Assembly (NCBI GenBank): GCA_013202745.1
Contig: JABMRJ010000115.1
Coordinates: 1-36,435, forward strand
Direction: 5' to 3'
Length of the DNA: 36,435 nucleotides
Origin: Candidatus Omnitrophota bacterium
Lineage (GTDB): Bacteria; Omnitrophota; Gorgyraeia; JABMRJ01
Positions within the stretch are counted from its first letter, which is position 1, and every line of letters starts with the position of its first letter. Position numbers and translations under genes: made by a program. Shown here piece by piece: positions 17,356-25,014 of the stretch. The notes under the pieces are model-generated. The model ran no database searches and was not told the origin of the DNA. It saw nothing but the letters and a program-made list of their open reading frames with translations.

Positions 17356-18207
17356 TTATTGTGATGACGTGGTTATTAAATCTTTTTCTTCCTCTGAACT
17401 CTTGTTCTCATCAATTAATTTTTTGCCAATAGAGGTGAGTAAATGACTAAAATGTTTTGTGTTACTTGTATATAAATAAGTTTCTTGTGGACATTCTATT
17501 GAAAGTATTGCATCGCCACACTTCCAGCAATATTTTGAATCAAGCATATTCTCAGGATAGGCTAAAGCTTTTTCTATAATTTTTGCCATTTTAGTTAGTT
17601 CTGGTTCTTTTTTTTCATCAGGAATGCCTTTTAACTCTTTAAGAATATTTTCAAGCTCTGTTCTATGTTTTTTAAAAAATTCATCTATTTTACATTTCTT
17701 ATTAGGTTTTTTACAGGTTCCGAAAGGTTTATATGCATCGCCTTCTCTTTCTGGGGCATTACTGCCCTTATCGCAGCCGGTTTCATCTGTTAACCCATCA
17801 AGAGAATATTCAAACCATAGCCATGCCTCATCAATCGCATGTGGCAACCATAGTTGTAGCTTTTCTAGAGTATCTACATTGGCTCTATCAGTGACTCGTC
17901 CTTCCTTTTCCCAATAAAACGACGCTATGCATTGTAATACTCTGTTAACTTTCCGCTTTGCTTGAGGTGGTAATTTCGTAAGCCAATGTACTATTTCCCC
18001 AAAATTATTTAATCTTAATGTCAAGCTATATAAATAAATCATATCTCTTAAAAATGAATGCGTAAACTCCATTCTTGCAAATGTAGATGAAATCACCAAT
18101 CTATAATTTGCTATCACTTTATTTAATTCTTTTTTTAACTTATCCGGACCAAACCTTCGAAAAATTTGTATAGAAGTTTCTAAAAAAATGCGTTCTACCT
18201 TCATCAC
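17356..18207 (-). CDS. PIN-like domain protein with Cys-containing insert
   Basis: N-terminal ERIFLETSIQIF, STFARMEF, C-terminal GDAILSIECPQETYLYTSNTKHFSHL. Confidence 0.55.
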   Translation of the reverse strand: MMKVERIFLETSIQIFRRFGPDKLKKELNKVIANYRLVISSTFARMEFTHSFLRDMIYLYSLTLRLNNFGEIVHWLTKLPPQAKRKVNRVLQCIASFYWEKEGRVTDRANVDTLEKLQLWLPHAIDEAWLWFEYSLDGLTDETGCDKGSNAPEREGDAYKPFGTCKKPNKKCKIDEFFKKHRTELENILKELKGIPDEKKEPELTKMAKIIEKALAYPENMLDSKYCWKCGDAILSIECPQETYLYTSNTKHFSHLLTSIGKKLIDENKSSEEEKDLITTSSQ

Positions 18208-18827
18208 TACTTAGCACCTTTTGCTACTACAATATATTTATCGGCAGCGACATAAAATGGTCTAAAAATATCGAATCCTGATTCCTGTAATTTCTGTCTG
18301 CATTCTCTTGGATAGGTACTTGATATGTCCTGCATTTTTAAGCTAGAATACATTTCGCCTAAGCTATTTATTTTTTCTGCTGTTAGCTCTTTAACGTCAT
18401 AATATCTAATACAGCTTTCCACTAATACTAGTACTTCTGCATATGATTTTTCTCTTTTTTTCCTTAATTCCCATAGCTTCTTATGTTTTTCTATAATATT
18501 AGAAAAAAGCGTTTCTGTTTCAATCGGGTCAGTCAAAGATTCTTTTAAGTATTCTAGGAGCCCTTTAATTCTATCTACTATTTCAGAAATTCTATTATTA
18601 GCATCTTCTAAACTTTCCTTAAAAGAAACTGCAGTTCCTAAAATGTATGTCTCCAATTTTTCCTTTTGGTGTGTTGTCTTTTGTAAATCTGTTTCGTCTG
18701 CTAAATCACTTATGTCGATGTAACCTTCTGAGGTATTTAGTCTTGCAGTTTCATGAAATAAAGCTTCTTTTTGTTCCTCTACATCGATGCTTTTTCCCTT
18801 ATCTACAATTTTGGTATACCATTCCAT
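18207..18827 (-). CDS. Hypothetical coiled-coil protein
   Basis: Extended charged heptad-like region; abuts the PIN-like gene. Confidence 0.6.
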   Translation of the reverse strand: MEWYTKIVDKGKSIDVEEQKEALFHETARLNTSEGYIDISDLADETDLQKTTHQKEKLETYILGTAVSFKESLEDANNRISEIVDRIKGLLEYLKESLTDPIETETLFSNIIEKHKKLWELRKKREKSYAEVLVLVESCIRYYDVKELTAEKINSLGEMYSSLKMQDISSTYPRECRQKLQESGFDIFRPFYVAADKYIVVAKGAK

Positions 18828-18838
18828 TTTAGCTCCTT

Positions 18839-19534
18839 TTATTTAAATAGTTTTAGTAAATTGCTTTCAATCTTTTTATAGCTTCTCTGTATAAAATCAG
18901 AAGAAACAAAATCGCTTATTTTGTAAACTTTTGTTGTAAAAACATCTATATCAACTAAAATGGCGTGTTCGGGATTGAATTTTCTAAAAGCTTTATCCTT
19001 ACCTATTTCGACAACTTTTGGTCTGGATGCCGAGCCAATAGCAATCCTATAAGTTATGTCATCCTGTTCCAAAACAAGTGTAAAATCTTTATTTACTATC
19101 TTTTTTCCAAACGCTGACACTTTTTCTGGTTCTATTTGCAATATTCCACCTTTGTCTATTATTTTCTCGGCTATTTCAACAGAAGCACAGGGTAATAAAA
19201 ACCAATATCTATTTCCTATTCTTTCAAGCTCCTGAATTTTAAAATTATTAAACAGTATTTTAGTAATCTTATCCGAATTTATTTTAAACTGATTTAGGTT
19301 CTCAACGTTAATTTGTCGAATCCATACTCTATTCCAGTGATAGATGGCAATAATTTTGCGTTTCTCGTTGATCATCTGCATGCCTTTATCTCCTAAACTG
19401 TGCCACTTCCAATCAGGATTTTCTTTTTGTATATTAAGTATAGTTTCTCCGGACTTATCCCAATATAAATAGCCGCTATTGTAGTGTATTTCTAGAACGG
19501 CTTTACTCAATAAGAAATCGCTAAAGCTCGCCAT
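18839..19534 (-). CDS. Hypothetical protein, first gene of the PIN-like operon
   Basis: ORF track, protein-like composition; AVLEIHYNSGYLYWDKSGETILNI... AILVDIDVFT. Confidence 0.6.
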   Translation of the reverse strand: MASFSDFLLSKAVLEIHYNSGYLYWDKSGETILNIQKENPDWKWHSLGDKGMQMINEKRKIIAIYHWNRVWIRQINVENLNQFKINSDKITKILFNNFKIQELERIGNRYWFLLPCASVEIAEKIIDKGGILQIEPEKVSAFGKKIVNKDFTLVLEQDDITYRIAIGSASRPKVVEIGKDKAFRKFNPEHAILVDIDVFTTKVYKISDFVSSDFIQRSYKKIESNLLKLFK

Positions 19535-19743
19535 GTGATTACCTCCTATTTGATATTATTAAATTCAGTACTCTTAGCATAGTAGTTGTTCAATAGATAT
19601 ATTATACACCTGGGAAAATTAGAGGGCAAGGGCCTTCTTGTGCTCCTGCAAAGGTCCTTTGCATGCTCCCTTAAAGGTCCAGAAACGCTTGCTCGTGTAT
19701 GCCCCTCGCTCGCCTGAGGGTTTTTCATATGCTCCTGCAAAGG

Positions 19744-19802
19744 TCCTTCAGATGCTCCTTTTCGTCGCATCTTCAGGATCACTTTCTCCTTCGGAGAAAG
19801 TG
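19744..19802 (-). repeat. RNA-trailer repeat: imperfect hairpin with loop GACGAAAAGGA (19744-19778) plus perfect hairpin (19780-19802)
   Basis: GATGC-tccttttcgtc-GCATC; CACTTTCTCC-TTC-GGAGAAAGTG; parallels 22594-22670. Confidence 0.75.
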
Positions 19803-19819
19803 GTGGAGGTGCCGAGATT
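19801..19819 (-). repeat. Duplicate of the tmRNA 3' end (candidate distal att site)
   Basis: TGGTGGAGGTGCCGAGATT identical over 19 bp to 21644-21662. Confidence 0.9.
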
Positions 19820-19913
19820 TTGGTCGTTTCGTGCTCAAAATGGCCTTTTCACCACACTTCTCACCACATTTGTTAGATCTCATTTTATCCTATCTATGCC
19901 CTTATTTCAAGGG

Positions 19914-20705
19914 TCAGCGTATAATAAATTCCCTTAATCTACTGAATCTCTCAAAGATATCCTGTCTTAAATTATCGATATATTCATCCGCGCCATTTTC
20001 CCTTTCGACCATGAGGCATCCTGGGCTCGAAACTCTCCCAAAGAACTTATTGAGGTCATCAGAAATGTCTGCAAAATAGCCCTCGTTTCTGTATTGAGAG
20101 ATTTTCTTTAGAATCACATCAACATCTGGCGCGTATCGCAGGATGAAATACATGTAATATAAGTCTTTCGCCTGTTTCTCTTCGTTTTCTCTATTAATAA
20201 AAGTCGCCCCTTTGTGGTATAAAAAAGCTGAGGGTCTCGGACAGTTAACAGAATATGTTTGATTTTTCTTTTTAGTATACACATCTATTGGTATGCGATA
20301 TTTTAAAAGAAAATCAAATCTGTCAATTTTGTTAACTTGGATTTGCCTGCCGACTAACTGTTCTATAATGTGAATATCGGCACCTGGATAAGTGATAAAG
20401 TCGATGGGTACCTTCCCTTTATGCAATACAACAGGAAACATTCTATCCATTCGCGGGTGGTGCTCTTCATAATCCAAAGTAGAAAGTGTTTCAAAAATTG
20501 TTTTGGTGTAATCCCCTGTAATTAATTGATCCAGACCAAAATCTATATCAACTGTAGTAACCGGATTTTTAATGAAATTCTTCCAGAGAAAATTAGAATA
20601 GATGTACGGCATCCAACCGCCAACAAGGGTAAGATCGCACAGATAATCCTTGATATCTTCCAATACGTTAAAAAATATAGATTCAATCCTATTAGAATTA
20701 ATCAA
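19914..20705 (-). CDS. AbiEii-like nucleotidyltransferase (putative type IV toxin)
   Basis: TLVGGW...TTVDIDFGL nucleotidyltransferase signature; downstream of an AbiEi-like gene with 8-nt overlap. Confidence 0.7.
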   Translation of the reverse strand: MINSNRIESIFFNVLEDIKDYLCDLTLVGGWMPYIYSNFLWKNFIKNPVTTVDIDFGLDQLITGDYTKTIFETLSTLDYEEHHPRMDRMFPVVLHKGKVPIDFITYPGADIHIIEQLVGRQIQVNKIDRFDFLLKYRIPIDVYTKKKNQTYSVNCPRPSAFLYHKGATFINRENEEKQAKDLYYMYFILRYAPDVDVILKKISQYRNEGYFADISDDLNKFFGRVSSPGCLMVERENGADEYIDNLRQDIFERFSRLREFIIR

Positions 20706-21378
20706 GCCGGTTTCCCTTCTCTTCTAATAATTTTTTTAGGTATTCCGCATGTTCTCTTCCACGGGGCCGAAAATTGAAAAGATCCAGATAAAGCTGAAGG
20801 TTAGAAACAACTTTATATCCGTTTATCATCTGGCTATTAAAAAAAACACTTTTTTTGTAGTACGGACGGATGAAATGAATATTGCCGCCTCTCACAAGCT
20901 CCTTCAAATCAAACCTCTGGCGCATATCCAAGATATCCTTATTCCAGTTCTGAGACTCGAAATACATATATACATGGTCTGTCTTTACAAAAAAAGTCCT
21001 CAAATTAGCGCCTGTATGGAGAGTTAAAGCATACTGTCTATCTTTTAGATAATTCTTAAGTTTCGTCAGGATATTTTTATCAGGCGTATAATAGGTGTCG
21101 ACTTCGTTCAATTCAAAGCTATATCCCTTCTTCCAATTTTCTATAAGCCTTTTTGCATCAGTAAGAATCGTGTAACTGGCGGGTCCTCTTTTTATTCTTT
21201 CTATATATCCTAGTCTTGCCATTGCTTCAAGCACAGCCTGTGACATTCCTATGCTCACACCTCCGCGGCCGGTAAAACCACGTGTCACCCATTTTTTTTG
21301 GGGGTGGCATAACATCTCTCTTAAAATCAAAGTCGCTTTGTCTGCGAATATATTCTTCATCTTTTTATTGTTTTTCAC
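20698..21378 (-). CDS. AbiEi-like antitoxin / winged-helix regulator
   Basis: N-terminal wHTH-like segment, C-terminal SNLQLYLDLFNFRPRGREHAEYLKKLL; gene order as in AbiE; GTG start (or ATG 18 nt downstream). Confidence 0.7.
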   Translation of the reverse strand: MKNNKKMKNIFADKATLILREMLCHPQKKWVTRGFTGRGGVSIGMSQAVLEAMARLGYIERIKRGPASYTILTDAKRLIENWKKGYSFELNEVDTYYTPDKNILTKLKNYLKDRQYALTLHTGANLRTFFVKTDHVYMYFESQNWNKDILDMRQRFDLKELVRGGNIHFIRPYYKKSVFFNSQMINGYKVVSNLQLYLDLFNFRPRGREHAEYLKKLLEEKGNRLD

Positions 21379-21410
21379 TAAGTTTACCCTCCCTCATTTT
21401 TTTTTGCTAT

Positions 21411-21448
21411 TGTTCACCTATTAGTGAACAATATATACTAAGTGAACA
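21411..21448. promoter_or_regulatory. Candidate AbiEi operator
   Basis: TGTTCAC-ctatta-GTGAACA perfect inverted repeat plus additional AGTGAACA half-site at 21441-21448. Confidence 0.65.
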
Positions 21449-21596
21449 TTATTGTCAAGTTTTATTTTTTGCTCCATTTGCTGCCTCCTACGTATAATTG
21501 CTTAGTACTTATAAATAAGTATACATAATATATACGATTATGTTTGCAATTCTTTCCCTTTCTTATTATCTGCGCCCTTTTTCATCACATTTTCAC

Positions 21597-21630
21597 AAAA
21601 AAGGCGATTTCGTATTTGAAATCGCCTTTC
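21597..21630 (-). terminator. Intrinsic terminator downstream of ssrA
   Basis: AAGGCGATTTC-loop-GAAATCGCCTT, 11-bp perfect stem with T-run on minus strand. Confidence 0.85.
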
Positions 21631-21643
21631 TCTTATTATGATA

Positions 21644-22040
21644 TGGTGGAGGTGCCGAGATTCGAACTCGGGTCCCCGGAAGTCAACCAAAAGCTTCTAC
21701 ATGTTTATCCTACCATTTATTATCCTACGTCAGGCTCCGGCAGAAAGGATACTGACGTAATAGCCTCTTAAGCGTTCACCTATCGCCCAGAGACAAGGCG
21801 GTTAGGCTATCCTGCTTTATGTACTCGCTCTTAGCTTCCCAGGAAACTAGCTAAGGGAGTCGCCCCTGCTAAGCAGGGACTGTGTCCAACGCGCTGGTGC
21901 AGAGTATTTCTTCCGCCTCAGCAACGGCACTATATGTGTCGTTTGCGTTTGTATTGTGCCAGGTGTTTAAAGAGGCCTCCCGACAACCTCTACATGCCAC
22001 TCTTAGAATGAACTAGCCGGATCGAGAACCTTTCACCCCC
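21644..22040 (-). ncRNA. ssrA: tmRNA
   Basis: 5' GGGGGUGAAAGGUUCUCGAU, ...AAGAGUGGCAUGUAGAGGUUGUCGGGAGGCCUC, 3' GGGGACCCGAGUUCGAAUCUCGGCACCUCCACCA; acceptor stem pairs; adjacent to smpB. Confidence 0.95.
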
Positions 22041-22046
22041 GATCTA

Positions 22047-22505
22047 TTATCTATTCTTTCTAAACTCTGCTACTTTTCGGAGCTCGCGCCTGGCTTCTTT
22101 ATCTTTGACGGCGCGGCGTTTGTCATAGAGCTTTTTACCTTTTGCAAGGGCCAATTCCACCTTGCACATACCTTTCTTAAAATACATCTTGAGGGGAACG
22201 AGCGTAAAGCCCTTCTGCGATGTCTTGCCCATAAGGCGCATGATTTCACGCTTATGGACAAGTAGCCTACGTCTCCTCAATGGATCTAATTGAAATGCAG
22301 TCGTATGTTCGTAAGGGCTTATATGGCAATTATATAGGTAAAGTTCTTCTTTGTCTATCGTTGCGAAACTTTCCTTCAGGTTGACCCTGCCGGCCCTTAT
22401 AGACTTTACCTCAGGACCTTTAAGCTCAATGCCGGCCTCAAAGCTCTCTTCGATGTCATAATCGTACCTGGCCTTCCTATTAGTCGCAACCGCTCTGTCC
22501 TTCAT
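22047..22505 (-). CDS. smpB: SsrA-binding protein
   Basis: NRKARYDYDIEESFEAGIELKGPEVKSIRAGRVNL... KGKKLYDKR. Confidence 0.97.
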   Translation of the reverse strand: MKDRAVATNRKARYDYDIEESFEAGIELKGPEVKSIRAGRVNLKESFATIDKEELYLYNCHISPYEHTTAFQLDPLRRRRLLVHKREIMRLMGKTSQKGFTLVPLKMYFKKGMCKVELALAKGKKLYDKRRAVKDKEARRELRKVAEFRKNR

Positions 22506-22593
22506 GGCAAGTACTGATTATAGCACATAATAATAGTATAGGCAAGATATGGGTTTTTGGGTGAATTGGGGTGTTTTGAGACTCCTACAAAGG

Positions 22594-22648
22594 TCCTGAA
22601 ACGCCTTCAATGCTCCTTTTCGTCGCATTGTTTAACGGCGTTTCAGGA
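22594..22648 (-). repeat. RNA-trailer hairpin repeat downstream of tRNA-Leu
   Basis: TCCTGAAACGCC ... CAATGC-loop-GCATTG ... GGCGTTTCAGGA nested inverted repeats, loop GACGAAAAGGA shared with 19756-19766. Confidence 0.75.
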
Positions 22649-22668
22649 TCAAATTTGCGGAGCAAATT

Positions 22669-22755
22669 TGGTGCGGGAGGGGGGAGTTGAACCCCCAAGG
22701 GTTTACACCCACAGCGTTCTGAGCGCTGCGCGTTTGCCAGTTGCGCCACTCCCGC
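22669..22755 (-). tRNA. tRNA-Leu (anticodon CAG), CCA encoded
   Basis: GCGGGAG acceptor, CAGCG-CTCAGAA-CGCTG anticodon arm, long variable arm, GGGGG-TTCAACT-CCCCC T arm, CTCCCGCACCA. Confidence 0.95.
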
Positions 22756-22757
22756 AT

Positions 22758-24323
22758 CTATTTATCAGTAACCAAGTAGTACTCTCTCTTATAACTATCT
22801 AAAAATGCACCTATGCCCTCTTTAAATAAGAGCGCGATCTGATCTTTTGTAATGCGGATCTTCCTTCTCCACATAAAACCCTTATGGAGAATCTTAAGGC
22901 GCTTCTTTATATCTGCAGATACATGCTTTGTAAAATCATCTTTATTTATTATACAGAATGTCCCTGCTTTTGTCCTGTAAAAACTCTCTATAAGGTTCCT
23001 GCTTACCCTGTCGTGGTACTCGGGATCGTACCACTTCCCCCCTATCTTCTTTACGGGCCTGTTTAGATGTGCCTCGAGGTGCTGGGGAATCAATTCGTGT
23101 GATCCGACTGCCACGCTATCGTTGTCGTCGAGATCATGAGATATTATCTTGTATGCGAAGCTTCCCATGATAGCATTATTGAGCCTCAAGCCTTTATTTG
23201 AGACAAGAAGAGATATTGAAAATGCGGTTATGAGTATTATGGCAACAGGTAATAAGATCCTCTTTTTAAAACTCCCCTCTACAAAGTTGGCCCCTATCAT
23301 AAGTGCAAATGGAGGTGTTAGGGCGAGCATGTACTGGCTGTGTTTTTCACCTACAAGCGTAAAGAGAAAGAATACTGCAAGAAACCATCCCAGGACCAAG
23401 GCATACTCTTTCCGCGTCTCTCCGGACTTAACAGCCGAGAGGCTCCTCGCTATCCCCGAAGGCAAAAGAAGAGACCACGGCAGGAATCTTACGATTAAGA
23501 TGGGTATATAAAACGGAAGGGTCTTTAGGTATTCCAGGAATACATCCACGCCATTTTTTGTATCCGAGAAGTATCCTATCCTGTGCGTTATCTCCCGGGA
23601 CCATATATGTGCAGTAAACGCATCTCCGTGAATCTTTAGCATGACTAAAAACCACGGGAGTACTAAAGACAAGAAAATGAATATCCCGGTAATAAGATTT
23701 GCTTTTCCTATCACTACTCTCTCTTTAGAGATGAGGATAAAAGCGAATATGGCCAGAAGCGGCACTATTATGCCTATAGGGCCTTTGATTAGTGTGGCAA
23801 GGGCAAGCGATAAGAAAAAGAGCGGCCATAAAAAACGATTCTTCTTATCCGGACTCTTTACTATTTTTAAAAATATATACAAAGAGATCGTCATAAAGCA
23901 TAGTAATGCCATATCAGGGATAGTAGTCCTTGCATACTTGAAGAATTTAAATGTCGTGGCCAGTATAAACGCAGATAATAGTGCCGGGCCGTTTCTTTCG
24001 AAGAGGTTCTTTCCGATTAAGAATGTAAAGAGTATTGTCAGCGAGGCGAATAAGACCGACGGAAACCTTGCGCCAAACCACCCTATCCCGAATATCTTAA
24101 GGGATACTGCTACCAGCCAGTAGTAGAGGATAGGTTTTTGGAAACGGGGTTTGCCGTAATATCGCGGTGTGAGCCAGTCACCGCTTGAAATCATGTTCCG
24201 CGAACTCTGGAAATAGAAGTTTTCGTCCCCAGTAAATTGTGATGTGATATCTCCCGCTTTAAAAGAGAGAAAGATAAGGGAAAGGAGGATTATTGATATT
24301 CCAAGGAGGAGATCTTTTCGCAT
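22758..24323 (-). CDS. Glycosyltransferase family 39/83 membrane protein (ArnT-like)
   Basis: DITSQFTGDENFYFQSSRNMI...YGKPRFQKPILYYWLV, multiple TM helices. Confidence 0.88.
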   Translation of the reverse strand: MRKDLLLGISIILLSLIFLSFKAGDITSQFTGDENFYFQSSRNMISSGDWLTPRYYGKPRFQKPILYYWLVAVSLKIFGIGWFGARFPSVLFASLTILFTFLIGKNLFERNGPALLSAFILATTFKFFKYARTTIPDMALLCFMTISLYIFLKIVKSPDKKNRFLWPLFFLSLALATLIKGPIGIIVPLLAIFAFILISKERVVIGKANLITGIFIFLSLVLPWFLVMLKIHGDAFTAHIWSREITHRIGYFSDTKNGVDVFLEYLKTLPFYIPILIVRFLPWSLLLPSGIARSLSAVKSGETRKEYALVLGWFLAVFFLFTLVGEKHSQYMLALTPPFALMIGANFVEGSFKKRILLPVAIILITAFSISLLVSNKGLRLNNAIMGSFAYKIISHDLDDNDSVAVGSHELIPQHLEAHLNRPVKKIGGKWYDPEYHDRVSRNLIESFYRTKAGTFCIINKDDFTKHVSADIKKRLKILHKGFMWRRKIRITKDQIALLFKEGIGAFLDSYKREYYLVTDK

Positions 24324-24324
24324 A

Positions 24325-25014
24325 CTAAATTTTTCTCTCTATTAGGAGTTTTACAAAATCTCTCGAGGTCCTGAATATCTTTGTGGGGCTGTACTTCGAT
24401 TTTCCGTATTTGCGCGCATGGTGTGTCACAACGACCTCGGAAATCTTTCTGTTCTGGCGAATAAGCAGATACGGGATAAACCTGTGGGCACCGCTCCAGC
24501 TTAGGTCGAGATCCCTTAGCGACTCTCTTCTATATGCCCTGAGCGTGCATGATATATCGTGCAGGTTGCTCTTAAAGACCGTTCCCTGTACAAGGTTTGC
24601 TATCTTCGATGCCGCTTTCTTCCAGAGTGAGTCATGGCGGTCCTTGCGCCATCCGCATACTACGTCGTACCCTTCATCTATCTTTTTAAGTAGATGTGGT
24701 ATATCCTTGGCGTCATTCTGCAGGTCGCCGTCCATAGAGACAACTACATCACCTTTGGCTATCTGGAATCCTACTCTCAGGGAGGCCGTCTGCCCGGAGT
24801 TTTTTTCAAGTGTTACTATATTCAGGTTGGGGTTATCGCTTCTCAAACTCTTCAGGTTCGCGAGTGTTCCGTCGGTGGAGCCGTCATTTATGAATATGAT
24901 CTCGTAAGGCTTTCCCAATGACTCCATCGTCTCCCTTGCTGATTTTTCAAGGGGTAAAACCGATTCTTCTTCGTTATATACAGGTATCACTATGGAGTAT
25001 TTGGTCTTATTCAT
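24325..25014 (-). CDS. Glycosyltransferase family 2 (dolichol-phosphate mannosyltransferase-like)
   Basis: YSIVIPVYNEEESV, FINDGSTDGT, VSMDGDLQNDAKDIP. Confidence 0.93.
   Translation of the reverse strand: MNKTKYSIVIPVYNEEESVLPLEKSARETMESLGKPYEIIFINDGSTDGTLANLKSLRSDNPNLNIVTLEKNSGQTASLRVGFQIAKGDVVVSMDGDLQNDAKDIPHLLKKIDEGYDVVCGWRKDRHDSLWKKAASKIANLVQGTVFKSNLHDISCTLRAYRRESLRDLDLSWSGAHRFIPYLLIRQNRKISEVVVTHHARKYGKSKYSPTKIFRTSRDFVKLLIERKI

Noticed and set aside
19546-19782. ORF 19546..19782 (-) and 19638..19937/19699..20079 (+)
   Set aside because: They translate the trailer repeats (GPLQEH, GPLREH units) and the att-like site; not convincing genes.
21658-21771. ORF 21544..21771 (+) over the tmRNA
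   Set aside because: Runs through the tmRNA 3' region; no support as a coding gene.
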